Source of the DNA: Lonicera japonica | Taxonomy: Eukaryota > Streptophyta > Magnoliopsida > Dipsacales > Caprifoliaceae | Direction: 5' to 3' | DNA length: 64,000 bases | NCBI GenBank assembly: GCA_021464415.1 | Contig: CM038469.1 | Span: forward strand, 15,726,501-15,790,500 | Shown here: piece by piece, positions 24,070 through 36,192 of the stretch | Layout: every line of letters begins with the position of its first letter | Numbering within the stretch: position 1 is the stretch's first letter | Translations under genes and position numbers: made by a program | The notes under the pieces: model-generated | Databases searched by the model: none | What the model was told of the DNA's origin: nothing | The model's input: the letters and a program-made list of their open reading frames with translations, nothing else

Positions 24070-25051
24070 TAGGGCTCGCATTTTTTATCGTAAAACCAAA
24101 AATCGAACCGAAAAAACCAAACTTAGTGGATAAAATACCGAACCAAACTTGTAAAAATTGGGAATCGAAATTCGGGAACCAGTTTAGAAACAGTTTTAAA
24201 ACTAAGTTAGTTCGGTCTAACCGAATCGATTTTTTTTAATATGTAAAATAAAAAAATGAAAAATAATCCTCACTCACACATTTTGAGTCAAAGCCACGCC
24301 CAAATCTCTCACTCTCAGTACCTCTCTACTTTTAAAACTCGCACTCCCATCTTAAAACTCTCACTCTCAGTATCTCTTTCCTCTCAAAACTCTCACTCAC
24401 ATCTCAAAACTTTCACTCTTAGTATCTCTCACCTCTCAAACCCACTCTTACTCATTCACTCTCACTCAGACTCTCGTCTCTCACTCTCTCGGCTCTTAGC
24501 CATGGCACAGATCCACCACTACTAGTCGTGCCTCTCCTCTCAAAACTCCCACTCTCATTCTCACACTCCCGAGCCCCGTCTCTCACTCTCGTCTGTCACA
24601 TTCTCATGGCACCACATCCTCTCATCTCCTCTGGCTATACCCTACGCCTCCAATCCACCACCACCACCAGTCGTGCCTCTCATGAGATCTGCAAGGTAAG
24701 GCCTAAAACTTCATTTTATTTCAAAGTTTAAGTAATTCCTAATATGAAATTATGAACTTAGAATTTAGGAAAAAGAAAGATTATTGACATTTGAGAATAG
24801 ATTATGTAGTATACTAGTAACTTAGTAATTGCTAATTTGTTATGGGTTTGAGTAAGCTGGCAGCCGCAGTGCTGCTTCTTATTTATTTTTATATTTTCGA
24901 TTTTACCGATCCTAATTAAATACCGAACCGTTATTTCAGTTCTTGATATAATTTCGGTTCGAGATCGATTAGTATTTTGTCCATATTGAAAATATTTGTT
25001 TGGTTCGGTATATTAAAATTATGTTCGGTTCCCAAACATTGCCTAGCCCAA
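24070..25051. mobile_element. Non-autonomous hAT element (982 bp) with 8-bp TSD
   Basis: Flanked by the perfect 8-bp duplication ATTATAAC (24062-24069 and 25052-25059), the hallmark of hAT transposition. The left end TAGGGCTCGCATTTTT and the right end, read inward as GGGCTAGGCAATGTTTGGG, are imperfect terminal inverted repeats of the common plant hAT type. The subterminal DNA is rich in ACCGAACC/GGTTCGGT words on both sides. The interior is a long CT-rich block of degenerate CTCTCACTCTCA repeats (about 24270-24640), ending in a splice-donor-like CAAGGTAAGG near 24692. No transposase domain is present, so it is a deletion derivative that depends on a partner. Confidence 0.88.
24270..24640 (+). 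repeat. CT-rich degenerate minisatellite inside the hAT element
   Basis: Multiple imperfect copies of CTCTCAAAACTCTCACTCTCA and related words. The open frames through it (24256-24525 and 24528-24731) are Ser/His/Leu-rich translations of the repeat and are not genes. It could be a remnant 5' untranslated exon of a former hAT transposase. Confidence 0.75.
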
Positions 25052-25059
25052 ATTATAAC

Positions 25060-25553
25060 AACTAAACTCAAAGAAATGCCTAACTTTAAGTCTCGATGTC
25101 GACTGCAACACTTCATAAGGCAAAAGAGTGAGCTAGTCTGTATATACGAACTAATAAACCTAAAACACCAAAACTCCACAAACACCTAGTGAAGTATGGG
25201 CATAAAGAGATACCAATAATCAAATATGAAAAAAATTATATATCTCTCCCCCTCAAAATATTCCTACTATAATACTCCCCCTAACATATACAATCTCCCC
25301 CTTTATCTCTCCCCCTTTTTGCCATAGGAATAGGCAAAGTAACAAGCATGGAAAGTAGTAAAGCATGAAAAACAAGATCATACAAAGCAAATAGTATCAA
25401 TTAACGCAAATTGCATATCCTATTCAAGCAAATAAATTTTAACTAGCAAAGATATCCACTAATCTCAAAACATTCTAGCTAAACCTCAAGAAACCCTTTA
25501 TCAACTTTTCATGAATTTGGTTTGGACCTAACCCTAGCAACTTAAGGTAACTT
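25060..25553 (-). other. Copia-2 interior, non-coding
   Basis: Contains runs such as TCTCCCCCTTTATCTCTCCCCC (about 25295-25316). In element sense these are the GGGGGAGA tracts common downstream of copia pol stop codons. No gag or pol frame is seen. Confidence 0.6.
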
Positions 25554-25565
25554 GCTCTGATACCA
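25554..25565 (-). other. Copia-2 primer binding site (tRNA-iMet)
   Basis: Element-sense TGGTATCAGAGC, 2 nt from the LTR start TGAAATAATT at 25568. Confidence 0.88.
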
Positions 25566-25567
25566 AG

Positions 25568-26656
25568 TGAAATAATTAGAACATGTGCGTACGGAAGCGA
25601 ATTAACAAACAAATTAACCCTAGGTTTGTTATTCGACAGTTGTTCGCAAAAAAAAAGTTTTAATCTCGATAAACAATAAACCCAAAGTCTAAATTAGTTT
25701 AGTTATTTTTGAAAACGCTTTAATCTTTTCTAGCATGCAAGCACAGTAAAGCAATAAATCAATTAACATACAACACCATAAATAATGAGGTATCCCTACT
25801 TGCGTAGGAATAATCCTCGGGACCAATCGAAAAAATTTCACTATGAACAATAAGAGTTTATAGACTTGATAAACCAAAGACTGACTTACAAAACTTGAAT
25901 CGCACAAGTAGTAGTCCAATTACAATCCCCACCTTCGTTGTTCAAAGCCTCCTTCTCGAATCGCATGATCAGGATCACATAGCGAATCACACACCTCGGT
26001 ATTGCATCGACATGTTGGCCACTTTACTCCTTTGGTATATGCTTGAAAAGGCTTGGTTGCGATCTCTTTTGTTCTTAGAAATGAAGAACACATAGCACGA
26101 AAACAAACCATAGTGATGGATTTTTGTCAAAGATGTTTTGAGGTTTTGATCTCTCTAATTGGCTTAGAAAACTCTTTCAAAACTTATGTTGAAACACCCT
26201 AGATAAATTTTTTATTTATAAGAAAATATATGACAAAAACCTCTTTTGAAAATGACTCAGAAACACTTAAAAAAGCATTTTTGTGATAATTTTTTACTTC
26301 AAAACATATAGCCGGATAATTAGAATTTGGAAAATCAATTTTGCGGCATTTTTAATGTCGGATCAATCGAGGTTAGCAGAGCTGGATCGATCTGCCTTTA
26401 GTGGCTAAAATCTGGCCTTTAGCAACATTTTCTGGTTTGCCACTATTTGTCGTTTTTGCTCATTTTTCGTCATTTTAAGTTCGTTTAAGCTCTGATTTGT
26501 CCTAAATTTTTGTGGCAAATCTAGGAACATGTTAAAAACATTATCCAAGAGTTTCATCATCACTTTGTATCAACGAGACTTCTTAGACAACGGGAAAACT
26601 CGGATAAAACACTTAAAAATTAATTTAACTCAAAAGGCTTTTGTTTTCTTTTTAAA
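25568..26656 (-). repeat. Copia-2 5' LTR, first segment
   Basis: Runs from the primer-site border to 26656, where it breaks off at TTTTTAAA. It contains the palindromic block 26358-26395 (GGATCAATC, GGATCGATC). The rest of the LTR lies at 33639-33844. Confidence 0.78.
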
Positions 26657-26686
26657 CTAGTTTTGTAGCCTGCGCGATGCACGGGC
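26657..26686 (-). other. Helitron 3' terminus: hairpin and CTAG
   Basis: The hairpin arms are 26668-26675 and 26679-26686, 8 bp with two mismatched positions that would be G-U pairs on one strand, around a 3-nt loop. They are separated by 7 nt from CTAG at 26657-26660. This layout matches the 3' end at which rolling-circle transposition terminates. Confidence 0.75.
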
Positions 26687-29600
26687 ATTTTACAAATTCA
26701 CACACACACATATATATATATTGTATATTTAATAAATTACAAATTTTGTGTGCTTAAAATGATAGTTTAGATATATAAGGGTTACATAATTATTTACAAT
26801 ATTTCTTCTTAGTAATAGCACAAATAATTGGTTAACAAAAAATAAAAATAAAGATTGCAACAAAATCTAAATTAACTGATAATTTATGAACATTTATTAT
26901 TAGTAATATAATGTAACACACTTCTTCAAATAAAATAAAAGGATATTACATACAATTGCAAAAACTATATACCAAAAGACCTTATTAATTAACTTTGTCT
27001 TCAGTACAAAAAGTTGAGTTGTGAATGATTGTGTATAATTATCACTGTCCCTAAAATATATTCATACTTGTAGAATCAAAACATCACTAAGCATAAATTA
27101 ATAGTAATAAAAAAATATATTAGTACTAATGAAAATAGAAAAATATATATATATATAAATTGAAAGAGATAAATTTTTTGGTCTAACCCACTTTTTTTGT
27201 AATATACTTCTTTGTTAAAAAAATTATGTTAATGTAATGATATCTAAATATACAAAAATTTATTTGTATATATATATAAGGGAATAGTACTACATAAATG
27301 AATACACACCAATGGAGCAAAATGATACATACGCATTTTATATAAATAGACGCATATCCTTACCAACATATATGAGAATCAAAAAAAAGGAGATCCATAG
27401 GGAAAAGGTGAAAATAGAAATGGAACTATTATATATATATATATTAGTAATATGCACAGGCATTTTGTGAAAACCTTAATTATTACATATTTCATATGGC
27501 ATTCTTAAGTTCGAATTTTATATAAATTGATCATCTTCATTCTAACAATTGCTTAACATTAATATTACAACTAATGTAGTGATGCTAGAGTATTTTGAAT
27601 AGTTAAAACCTTTTATATATTGAGTTTATCCAAATTCTCATTACAACTAATGTAGTGATGCTAGAGTATTTTGAATAGTTAAAACCTTTTATATATTGAG
27701 TTTATCCAAATTCTCTTAACCACTAATCAGTGCGAAGATGGACAAAACCTCAAGTAATATATATGCCAATAGAAAATATGATTTACATAATATCAATAAG
27801 AAAAGAAGAGGAGGAAGATCAGACTAATAGATAATACTAACTAACCATTTATATATAAACCTGTTTGCTAGATGTTGAATGGCCATGCAACCATTAACCA
27901 TAACTTTTAAAAGTACTTTTTCCATCCCTTCCATTTTACATAATTTTATGGCTACACTAAATTTTTAAAATCAATAAAGTAAAAAGGTAAGAAAAAGTTA
28001 TATAATTCAACAATTATATATTTTTAAGGATGCAATATTTTCAATTTGATAAATTGATGCAAGCACACATATTTAGAGCCTTGTACTTTTTTTAACAAAG
28101 TTTCGGGCCCAATCTTCAATAGGTGTCCATTTCACCTTAACATATCAAGTAATTACATCTGCCATGCTATGATTATTCTAGTTATTTAGTTTCAAGTTAT
28201 CCTTCTTAATTCTCAAAGGGATAGTTACTTTTATGTAAATTAAGAACCATGCAATACAAAGAAAGAGTAACACTTTCAGGAAAAAATGTTCATCCTTAAG
28301 TATACGCTAATAAAAATATTATCATATGCCATTTCAATATCTATCATACATACGCATCATTTGTATTTTCCATACACAACATATTTTGTTCAATCAACAT
28401 TAGAGATTTACATCAAGATTTGAAAACCAAACTCTTGAGACTATGATTAGTTTCTCCATTGAAGCATGATTTCAAGTTTAATTTACACATTCTCCGATCT
28501 CAATAATGCGAAAACTTCTTGCATAATTCTATGTGAACAACAAACAATTATAATTGAAGGTAGTTGCACAAATCCTCACAACTTCCACAAAGAGAGGCTC
28601 CTTCAATTTCCATGAAAATTTCATGAACCATGAAATCAACAATTGAAGTTGGAGAGTTAATGGAAAGAGAATATAAGAACCTGCACAAGTTTGTAAGCAA
28701 AATCAGTTGCACATTAAATTATTTAGAAAGATTATAGGGTTAAAGACTTATGAAGGACACGAATATATTTGTCAAAAGCTTGGTGGAGGTCATTTAGAAA
28801 GTATAACATAATACATATATATACCAGAATTTTCTGTCATGGGGAAGAACAAAGAATGATTTTAAAATTCTATATTAAGGAACCAAAATCTGTATGAATA
28901 ATCAATGATCTATAAAATTGTTCCTTGAGCGTTTAGTGAATGGTTGGAAACCCTGCATAATCATAATAGATATATAATCATCATATAATAATAAGATATA
29001 ATAAAGATGAACACCCTAAACAGAGTTCATAAAGGTGTTTATGCATAACAATGTATGTTCACAAATAATGCTTTTAAAAAATTACATTAACTACTAAACA
29101 TGCAAATTTGCATTGGGATTCTCTTTGATTGGATAAATGCGCTGAAATTTAGTTTTAAAATCATTGATTCAAAATCAAATGACAATGATTAAAATTGCAA
29201 AGTTAAATGATTAATGGGTTGGACAGAGATTATAAACCGTGGCCACAGTTGTGGTTGCATACTTTATGATTAATAATAATACCAACAATCAATATTGGAA
29301 TAGAGATAAAGAATCATGAACAACAGAATCAAAAGATAGTAAAATGGAGATAATTGAATAAAATATACCTACATATGGAAATAGAATTTTCCCTTATTCT
29401 AATAAGAGGGGTGTGAGAGACAATGGAGTGATTGTACAAAACCTTATATCTCGTTTTATTAGTCAACCATAATCCAAGGATAAGTTGGTTGTTATCCTTT
29501 TATCCGGCTATCATTTGAAGCAAACAAAAAGGCACAAAAATAAGAGAAAATAACAAACCTGTATAATAAGTCATAGGAAAATTTTACCAATAACCTTGTA

Positions 29601-30338
29601 ACTCAATCGTAGTTGTAGTTGGCTTATGGTTTGGGAGGAAATGGATCAAGGGTTGAATTCAATTGATGTAATAATGAGAAAAAAAAAAAAAGGAAAATTT
29701 GAATTTCACCAAGGACACTACCATGCCATATGCAATTGTTTAGAAGATTCTTTATCAAAATAACTTGTCTTTAATGATCCAGTTAGTTCCTGCCAAAAAA
29801 AAAGTGAAATAACAAATTAAACGAAAAGGGGAAGAACAACTTTGTGACAAACCTTCCTTGATCCACATGAAAGATTATATTTATGTTCTCATGACTGGAA
29901 GAATGAATTCGGCTTTAAAATGTGACCGAATTATTAATTTCAAATACTAATGTGAGACATATAGAGTAACAAAATAAAATTAATGAAAAGAAATGTAAAG
30001 AAACATATAAATGTTCAATAAGAGTACCCAAAACCTTCACTATGTACTTGTTACTATTTTTGTTCCAATTGATGGTTGTGTATTCTGTATCGGGAAAATA
30101 ATGGAAAGAAAACTTAGTAGAATCTATAAATTGTTTGTCATAGTAGAGGATTGAAGAAAGACTATCGAACGGTGGGATAGTTTTACTAAGAAGAAATTAA
30201 TAATTCAATGGCTAGGGAAATGGAAAATTAAAACTAATTATAGGCTGTGTGAAATAAGGAAAGAGAAACGGTAAATCTTACCTTCTAATAAATAAAAACC
30301 ATATGAAACCTAACTTCATACGCATACTCATCCAAATG
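26687..30338. other. Helitron interior, no gene seen
   Basis: AT-rich throughout, with many short AT microsatellites (for example 26700-26722, 27141-27160, 27430-27445). No open frame longer than 60 codons and no protein motif is recognised. It may hold captured gene pieces too decayed to name. Confidence 0.55.
27564..27715. repeat. Exact 76-bp tandem duplication
   Basis: 27564-27639 and 27640-27715 are identical as far as I can read, starting ATTACAACTAATGTAGTGAT. Perfect identity in old AT-rich DNA implies a recent slippage or repair event. Confidence 0.9.
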
Positions 30339-30343
30339 AATTA

Positions 30344-33173
30344 TGTAATGCCTCGTATCTCTATTTCTCGGAATCGCGATACAAGTCTCGTGTAAGGTAG
30401 AAGTGGACTTCGAATAGCCATATTTTGTTCCAAAAAGATTTGAATGGCTCGAAGACTTCTAGCAAGTTACATTAATATATTTAAGCATGTTAGAATAGAT
30501 GTAAGTCATTTCGGGTCGTTCGAGTTGAAATCAGAATGTAGATTGCAAGTTTTCAATTTTCTCAACTTCATAATTTTGGATAACTTAGAGGAAGCGTAAC
30601 ATCTTCGTTCCTCGCCAGATTGTGTCTAGATTTTTATGCAATCTACAAATTTTGTGTTTTGGCATAAAGCTAATTCAGGCTCCTACTTGGTCAAAATTAA
30701 GTGCGAAGTAGGCCAATTGCTAATAGTTGTTCATTCGGTGACATTGTAGCAATGCGCTGACTTTGACACATTTATGAGAATAATCCATTGGGAATTTGGA
30801 AAATCTTCCTCTCAGAAACTTGTAGATCATTGAATAAGCTTTCCGTGGACATAAAGATCACCTCAATCAAACTTCCAAGCGAGAAGTTGTGGTCATTCAA
30901 AGTTCAGTGCTGCAGGTCCCAAAACGTGACGCATGTGAACAGTAACCGTAAATTTAGAATGGGAGTTTATATTTCTGTTCACCTCCATTTCCTTCTCATT
31001 TTATCACCATCACTTGAGAGCTTCTAGAAAGAGAAGGAGAGGCGAATTTGGGGGTTTTATGCATGATTTGAGATCACAATCCAAGCTCCATATTTACTTA
31101 CCATTCCGCGTCAGTATTCATCGTCATCTCCACCATCTTCACCTTCTTCCATGGCTGAAAATGGGGAAAGCTTGCGATTCAGTCGCGATTCTTCGAAGGA
31201 TTAACCCTATAAAGGTGGGAACACTAGTATTCAACCCTTATTTCAAATTATTACGCATGATACGCTCCAACTTGAATCAAACCTAGGCTTTTTGCCCAAA
31301 TCGCATGTTCATGGGGGTTCGGGTTGTTTTATTTCAATTATTTGGTTGATTTACATTACATATAACTTGATTATGACTTTGATACCAAAAGCCCAATTTT
31401 CAAATGAATTTTAAGCATGGTTCGCATACGACTCTCATATACGTATACGATGGCAAGCAATAACTTTGATATACATATATATAAGGTTATATAATTATAA
31501 TTAAAAGTATTACTTGCGTATAATTACTTGTGTTTGCGATGCTATTGTTCTACTTTGATTATTATTCTTTTTTTTATGAGTTTTGCCAACTACTCGCCAG
31601 TCTGTAACTATGATGGGAAGAGTTATAAGTTTATTTTGAGTAAACTAAGTACAGTAAACATGGCATATTTGATTTTAAGTGACATAGTGATGTAATAAAT
31701 AATAAATGGATATATACGCATGGTGGAAAATATATATATATATATATAAGAGGGTATACGTGCATGTTAAGTATATATTTGATACATATACATATACGGA
31801 TGGGCCTTGTTGGATATACATTTGAGTTTATTATATAAAGTGATAAATATTTTATGTTTTCTTCAGTTCTATATATGATATTTGCGTATAGAGATTTTAT
31901 AAGGAACCAAATGTAGTATTTTGTTATCTTTATATGGTTTAGTTAGTTGATGGATATCAGTATGCATGATTATGTTATTTCATGGGCACAATTACACATC
32001 TATTGATTGATACTTGGGTTGTTTGGAGAAAAATACATACGTGGTTGCGCTCGTCTATGATAGGTCCCAAGTTTGGTCTCTAAAGGTTGGCGTCGTAAGT
32101 TGGGACCGGGTGCCCCTGGATGAAAGACCTGAAACCATGCACGGAAACGAACGAAATACCATGCTGCTGCGTGGGTGAAAGGCCACGAAATGTAGACCTG
32201 GCGGACGCTTGGATAGTGGCTGATTATTTGAATTAATTGTCTTGGGTGAGACAATTCTAGGTGATGCAATTGTAGTGCGGGTTTCACAAACTAGCCACGG
32301 GTTTTACTAATATGAATGCTAGTGGGTAGTATATAATTTCTTGTTATGGACTACCCGTGTCTTAATAATACTTATTTTCCAGTACGTGTGAAGTTTATGG
32401 TTATGTTATGTTACTAGGGTGGATTTCAATTGTGTTTTCAGTGATTCTCATTTTATTATATTATATTTTGGGAACGGAAAAGCATTTGGAATGCATATTA
32501 TAAAAGGATTTTCAAGGCATTGACATTATAAACCTATAAAAGTTTATAGATCAAAGTAAGGAAGTATTCATATAATATATACACGTAAGAGAATTACTTT
32601 CATTATTTCACATGGCATGCATCATTTAAAAAAGGTATCTTGTATACAATACCTTATAGTTTTCACTGAGCCCGTGTTTGGCTCACTCCCATTTTCCAAA
32701 CAGTTTTGTAGGTGGCTTACCGGGGATGGCATAAGCAAGAGATTAGAAACCTCTGATGATCATAATTCATTGTAATCGTCCTTGTACGACTCATGTCCTA
32801 TGAGTTATAATTCTAAATATCATTTGTATGACTATACTGTATTTGATTTTATATTGATGTATAAAGGCCATTTACTTGCTTTACTGGGACCTCGTTAGAG
32901 GGATTGGTATAAATGCATATGTTGGACATTTGATTTTTATGATTGAAGCTTGTATTGATGTGGAGTTGATCCTTTTTTTATATAAATTACAGGTTTTGGT
33001 TTTGTTAAAAATACGAACTCCATATGCCAATTTTTTTCTAAAATATGGCCCTACACTAGATTTCTTTTATATTAGTATTTAGTTAAATGTATTAAAACCC
33101 GCCGTCGCGTACGGTACCGTGATTAACCGAGTCTTGGAGGTGAAAATCTCAGAACGGGATTCGGGACTGCACA
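30344..33173 (+). repeat. Gypsy solo LTR D (2830 bp) with AATTA duplication
   Basis: Starts TGTAATGCC and ends with the phrase CCGCCGTCGCG...GATTAACCGAG...GGAGGTGAAAATC, closing in GCACA. This is the same terminal layout as LTR B (43128-43197). The 5-bp duplication AATTA is present at 30339-30343 and 33174-33178. No primer site or polypurine tract lies inside, so only one LTR remains after LTR-LTR recombination. The frames at 30788-31286 and 32000-32287 are not conserved protein. Confidence 0.88.
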
Positions 33174-33178
33174 AATTA

Positions 33179-33638
33179 TGCAATTGATAGAGAAAAATGC
33201 TTGCACATAGTTACAGAAAAACACAATTGAATTGAAATTAGAAAATTTAAGAGAGTAGAGGCACCATTCAGAAGGATCCCTCTTCGAATAATCTTAGATA
33301 CACCTTTAATTGCAATCACCTACAACTTTTGTTCTGGGATTGAAGAAAACTCGCTTTGAGAAGAATCACATAAAGCTGTGACAGAAGAAATATCGTTCAG
33401 AAAGGAGTTGGGGTGAAGAGGAGAGAGAGAGAGGGGGAGGCGGATTTGAATGGGCGAAAACCGAAAGGGGATGAAAAACACAACTGAAAGGAAATGGCTC
33501 CTTAAAGATTGGGCACTTAAAAGAAGGAGAACGAAATTGAAGTAGTTGTTAGGGACACGTGAAAACACAACATTAAGGGTGAAAGGATACATGTCTAGCA
33601 GATGTGCAATTCCTCTGTTATTAGTATTAGTTACTGGA
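33179..33638 (-). other. Helitron 5' terminal region
   Basis: The minus-strand start TCCAGTAACTAATAC is followed by a CT-rich stretch with a (CT)n run (33421-33435 on the plus strand reads GAGAGAGAGAGAGGG). It resembles a promoter or 5' leader. The open frame at 33320-33652 crosses the element border and is therefore not a gene. Confidence 0.6.
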
Positions 33639-33844
33639 TGCTTAACAACCACTTAGAATTTGAATCAAACCAAATAGAATGCTTACCTAACATACCTTGA
33701 TCCCATTGATGCACTAAATTTGAACCTCAAAGTTTCAGAAGCTCGGTTCTTCAATTCATTTTTATTCAGTTTATCACATCTTCACTTGAGGTAAGCGACT
33801 TTAAACAGAAAAAAACTTTTGGCATCGGAATTAAACCAAAAACA
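33639..33844 (-). repeat. Copia-2 5' LTR, second segment (outer end)
   Basis: TGCTTAACAACCACTTAGAATTTGAATC matches TGCTCAACCACCACTTATATTTTGAATC at 23757 in the 3' LTR. It closes with GGCATCGGAATTAAACC...ACA, the same end as the 3' LTR. It therefore continues the LTR broken at 26656. Confidence 0.78.
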
Positions 33845-33849
33845 AACTA

Positions 33850-36117
33850 AGTCCTTATAAATTTGGACTCTACACACATATATTTCCAAATTAAGCATTG
33901 AAACATGAAAATCAAGAGATATCTAGAATATAAGGTAGTTACAATCAAATACATGCACGTAATGAATTTTTCAAAGAAATAAGCAATATTGCAATTGAAA
34001 ATTCAAAACCAAAATCTATTTTTCTTTGGTACTTATGCAAGGGGGTAAAACTGACTAAAGCAACAAAATCACCTAGCATAGCCATCCATCCATCCAATTC
34101 TACACTAGGCGAACTCCTTATCACCTAAGTATGAGCAAGGATCCCTTTCGGGACCCAATTTTTCCTAATCCACAGAGTCCTATCGTTATTGTGTTCATCT
34201 CTATCTGAAACCCTAACCCTCTTGTTTTTTTTTCTTTTTTTCTTTCGGTTTAGATTTCGGTCTAAGAATTAGAACACTTTTCAGCATCTTCTTTAAATTT
34301 TGTCGACAAAACTCTCTTAAGTGACATCACCTCTCACACCTAAAAAGGTTATGGGAGCATGTGTTTGTGCACATCAAAAGGTATTAGTTGATCTTCAAGA
34401 ACTTCCAAATGGAAAACTTTCGCATAAATCGGTTTTTGAGCAAAAACTTATTTTCCCGTTTAAATGTTCTCGGCTTTCTTTGGAGCTTGAGGATTTTTAT
34501 AAATGAAGTTTTTAAACTTATAAGAACTAGCACCATTGAAACTTGAATTTCGGGTAGTGACCCTAACAAAGACAATCTTGGTTTGTTTTTTAGCATCAAA
34601 ATTTAATAATCCAAGTCCTTCTTTGTTATTTTCACTCTTTTGATTTGAAAGCATTGATTTAAGTTTTTCAAAACTAGTTTCTAACCCAACTTTGACAGTT
34701 AAAACGTTTTCAAGTTGTTGAGTTAGATAGAAAACGCGTTCTTCAAGTCGTTTGATTTTATCCCATACTCAAAATTTGTCTTTTTTAAAGAACCAATTAG
34801 ACTAATATAATTTTATTTTTTGTTTTCAAGTTGTCTAATTTTTAAAAAATTCAGTCTTCCCGGCCTTCGCATTTTCAAAACTTGCTTTATTCTTTTTCAA
34901 ATTGATAAGCTATTTTTCAAAAAATTGTGTTTTGGAAGTAAGTTTTGAATTTTTCACGAAAAGTTTTTAACATTATAATAAAATAGCATTATAGGCCGAT
35001 TGAAGATCCGAAAAGTTTTCCTCATCATCAGAAAGTTGAATTCTTGAAAATCTCTTGATTCACTTCTTCTAAGAAAACTTTTGTGGTAAAAGCCAAATAT
35101 TAATGAGATTCCTTTTGAGTGTCTGAATTTTCCTCATCATCACTAAGAGTGGCATGCATTCCTTTTTTACTAACATTTTTCTCTAATCTTCAAATCCTAG
35201 TAGGGCATTCAAATGCTTTATGACCTCTACATTGACACTCAAAGCAATTATTAGTTGATTAGGGTTTATTCTCAACATTTCGTTTCCCTAATTTCTTAAA
35301 ATTTCGACCACCATTACTCGGTTTCTGATTTAGTTTCATGAATTTATTAAAATTACACGTAAAATTAGCTATCTCTTGAAAATCAGACATAGAGCATCCA
35401 TTAGATTCAATTATTTTTTCATCTTTAGCTCTAAATGCAATGGTTTGAACTACCTTGTCCTTTTGAGTCTTGTATTTTGAAAGTTGGTTAGACTCAAAAG
35501 TGTGAAGATAGCCAATTAATTTGTTTTCCGTTAAGAAACCCAGATCCTTACTTTCTTTAATGGCAGTATTTTTTGGAGGAACCCATCAGGCAAAGATCAT
35601 AGGATTTTCTTTACAATGCAGGATTCAGAAATTATTTCGCTACGGTTGTAGAGAGAATTCACTATGTCTTTGAGTTTACTATGAAAAGTATCAAATGACT
35701 CATCTTCTTGCATTATTGTAGTTTCAAAATTTGTCATGAACCTTTGAATTTTAGAACTTTTCACAGTTGTAGTTCCTTAAAAAATTACTGTCAAAATATC
35801 CTAAGTTAATTTGGAAGTAGTACAGTTTGAATTTTTTTTTTAAATTATTCATCGTAAACATGAGCCATGATTGCATTCAAACCTTGAGAATTAAATTTAG
35901 TTGTTTCTAATTCCTTAGCAGTCTATAAGGCTACTAGTTTATATCCATTGTTCCATTCCACAATTAATGTGGGCCTAGTATAACCATCTAAAACAGTTTG
36001 TCAAATTCGCTCCTCTAAATATTGTAAATAAATAGTTATGTGAATTTTTCAATAGTTATAATTAGACCCATTTAGCGTAGGAACCTTATACTTAGAAGAA
36101 TCAATCTTGGTAGCCAT
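33850..36117 (-). pseudogene. Copia-3 gag, broken
   Basis: Starts MATKIDSSKYKVPTLNGSNY at 36117, with KIHITIYLQYLEERI next, a copia gag N-terminus. A well-preserved zinc knuckle, CFECQCRGHKAFEC, is near 35200-35245 (CX2CX4HX4C intact). Coiled Lys/Asn/Phe-rich sequence follows (KIKRLEERVFYLTQQLENVL near 34720), and the linker before protease (LWIRKNWVPKGSL) lies near 34125-34170. Stops and frame changes occur throughout. Protease, integrase and RT are missing. In function it would have been capsid/nucleocapsid. Confidence 0.78.
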
Positions 36118-36192
36118 GGATAACAAAATAAATCAAATAAAATAAAGCAAACAAATAAACGAAAAATCAACAAATCACATTTACTCCATATA

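Larger units (their letters stand above)
26657..33638 (-). mobile_element. Helitron-like element (about 4.1 kb without its nested LTR)
   Basis: Read on the minus strand it begins TCCAGTAACTAATACTAATA (from 33638) and ends with a hairpin, GCCCGTGC ATC GCGCAGGC, followed by 7 nt and CTAG (26657-26660). The host bases are A at 26656 and T at 33639. The sequence on the two sides rejoins into a continuous Copia-2 LTR, as shown by alignment to 23740-23790. TC start, subterminal hairpin, CTRR end and A/T target are the diagnostic Helitron features. No Rep/helicase coding is seen; the interior is AT-rich and probably non-autonomous. A solo gypsy LTR (30344-33173) is nested in it. Confidence 0.78.
23220..33844 (-). 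mobile_element. Copia-2, coding-free copia derivative with nested insertions
   Basis: A 3' LTR fragment ends at 23956 and is followed by the polypurine tract (23957-23968). The interior reaches the primer site at 25554-25565. The 5' LTR starts at 25568, is split at 26656 by a Helitron-like element, and resumes at 33639-33844. Without the hAT insert the interior is only about 0.6 kb and carries no gag or pol trace, only CCCCCT-rich sequence typical of the region after copia pol. The two LTRs are clearly related but strongly diverged, so the element is old or a recombinant of two subfamilies. Confidence 0.72.

Noticed and set aside
24256..24731. Ser/His/Leu-rich open frames as a secreted or signalling peptide gene
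   Set aside because: They are translations of a CT-rich repeat inside a hAT element.
33320..33652. 110-codon open frame on the minus strand
   Set aside because: It crosses the Helitron/Copia-2 border at 33638, so it is not an ancestral gene.
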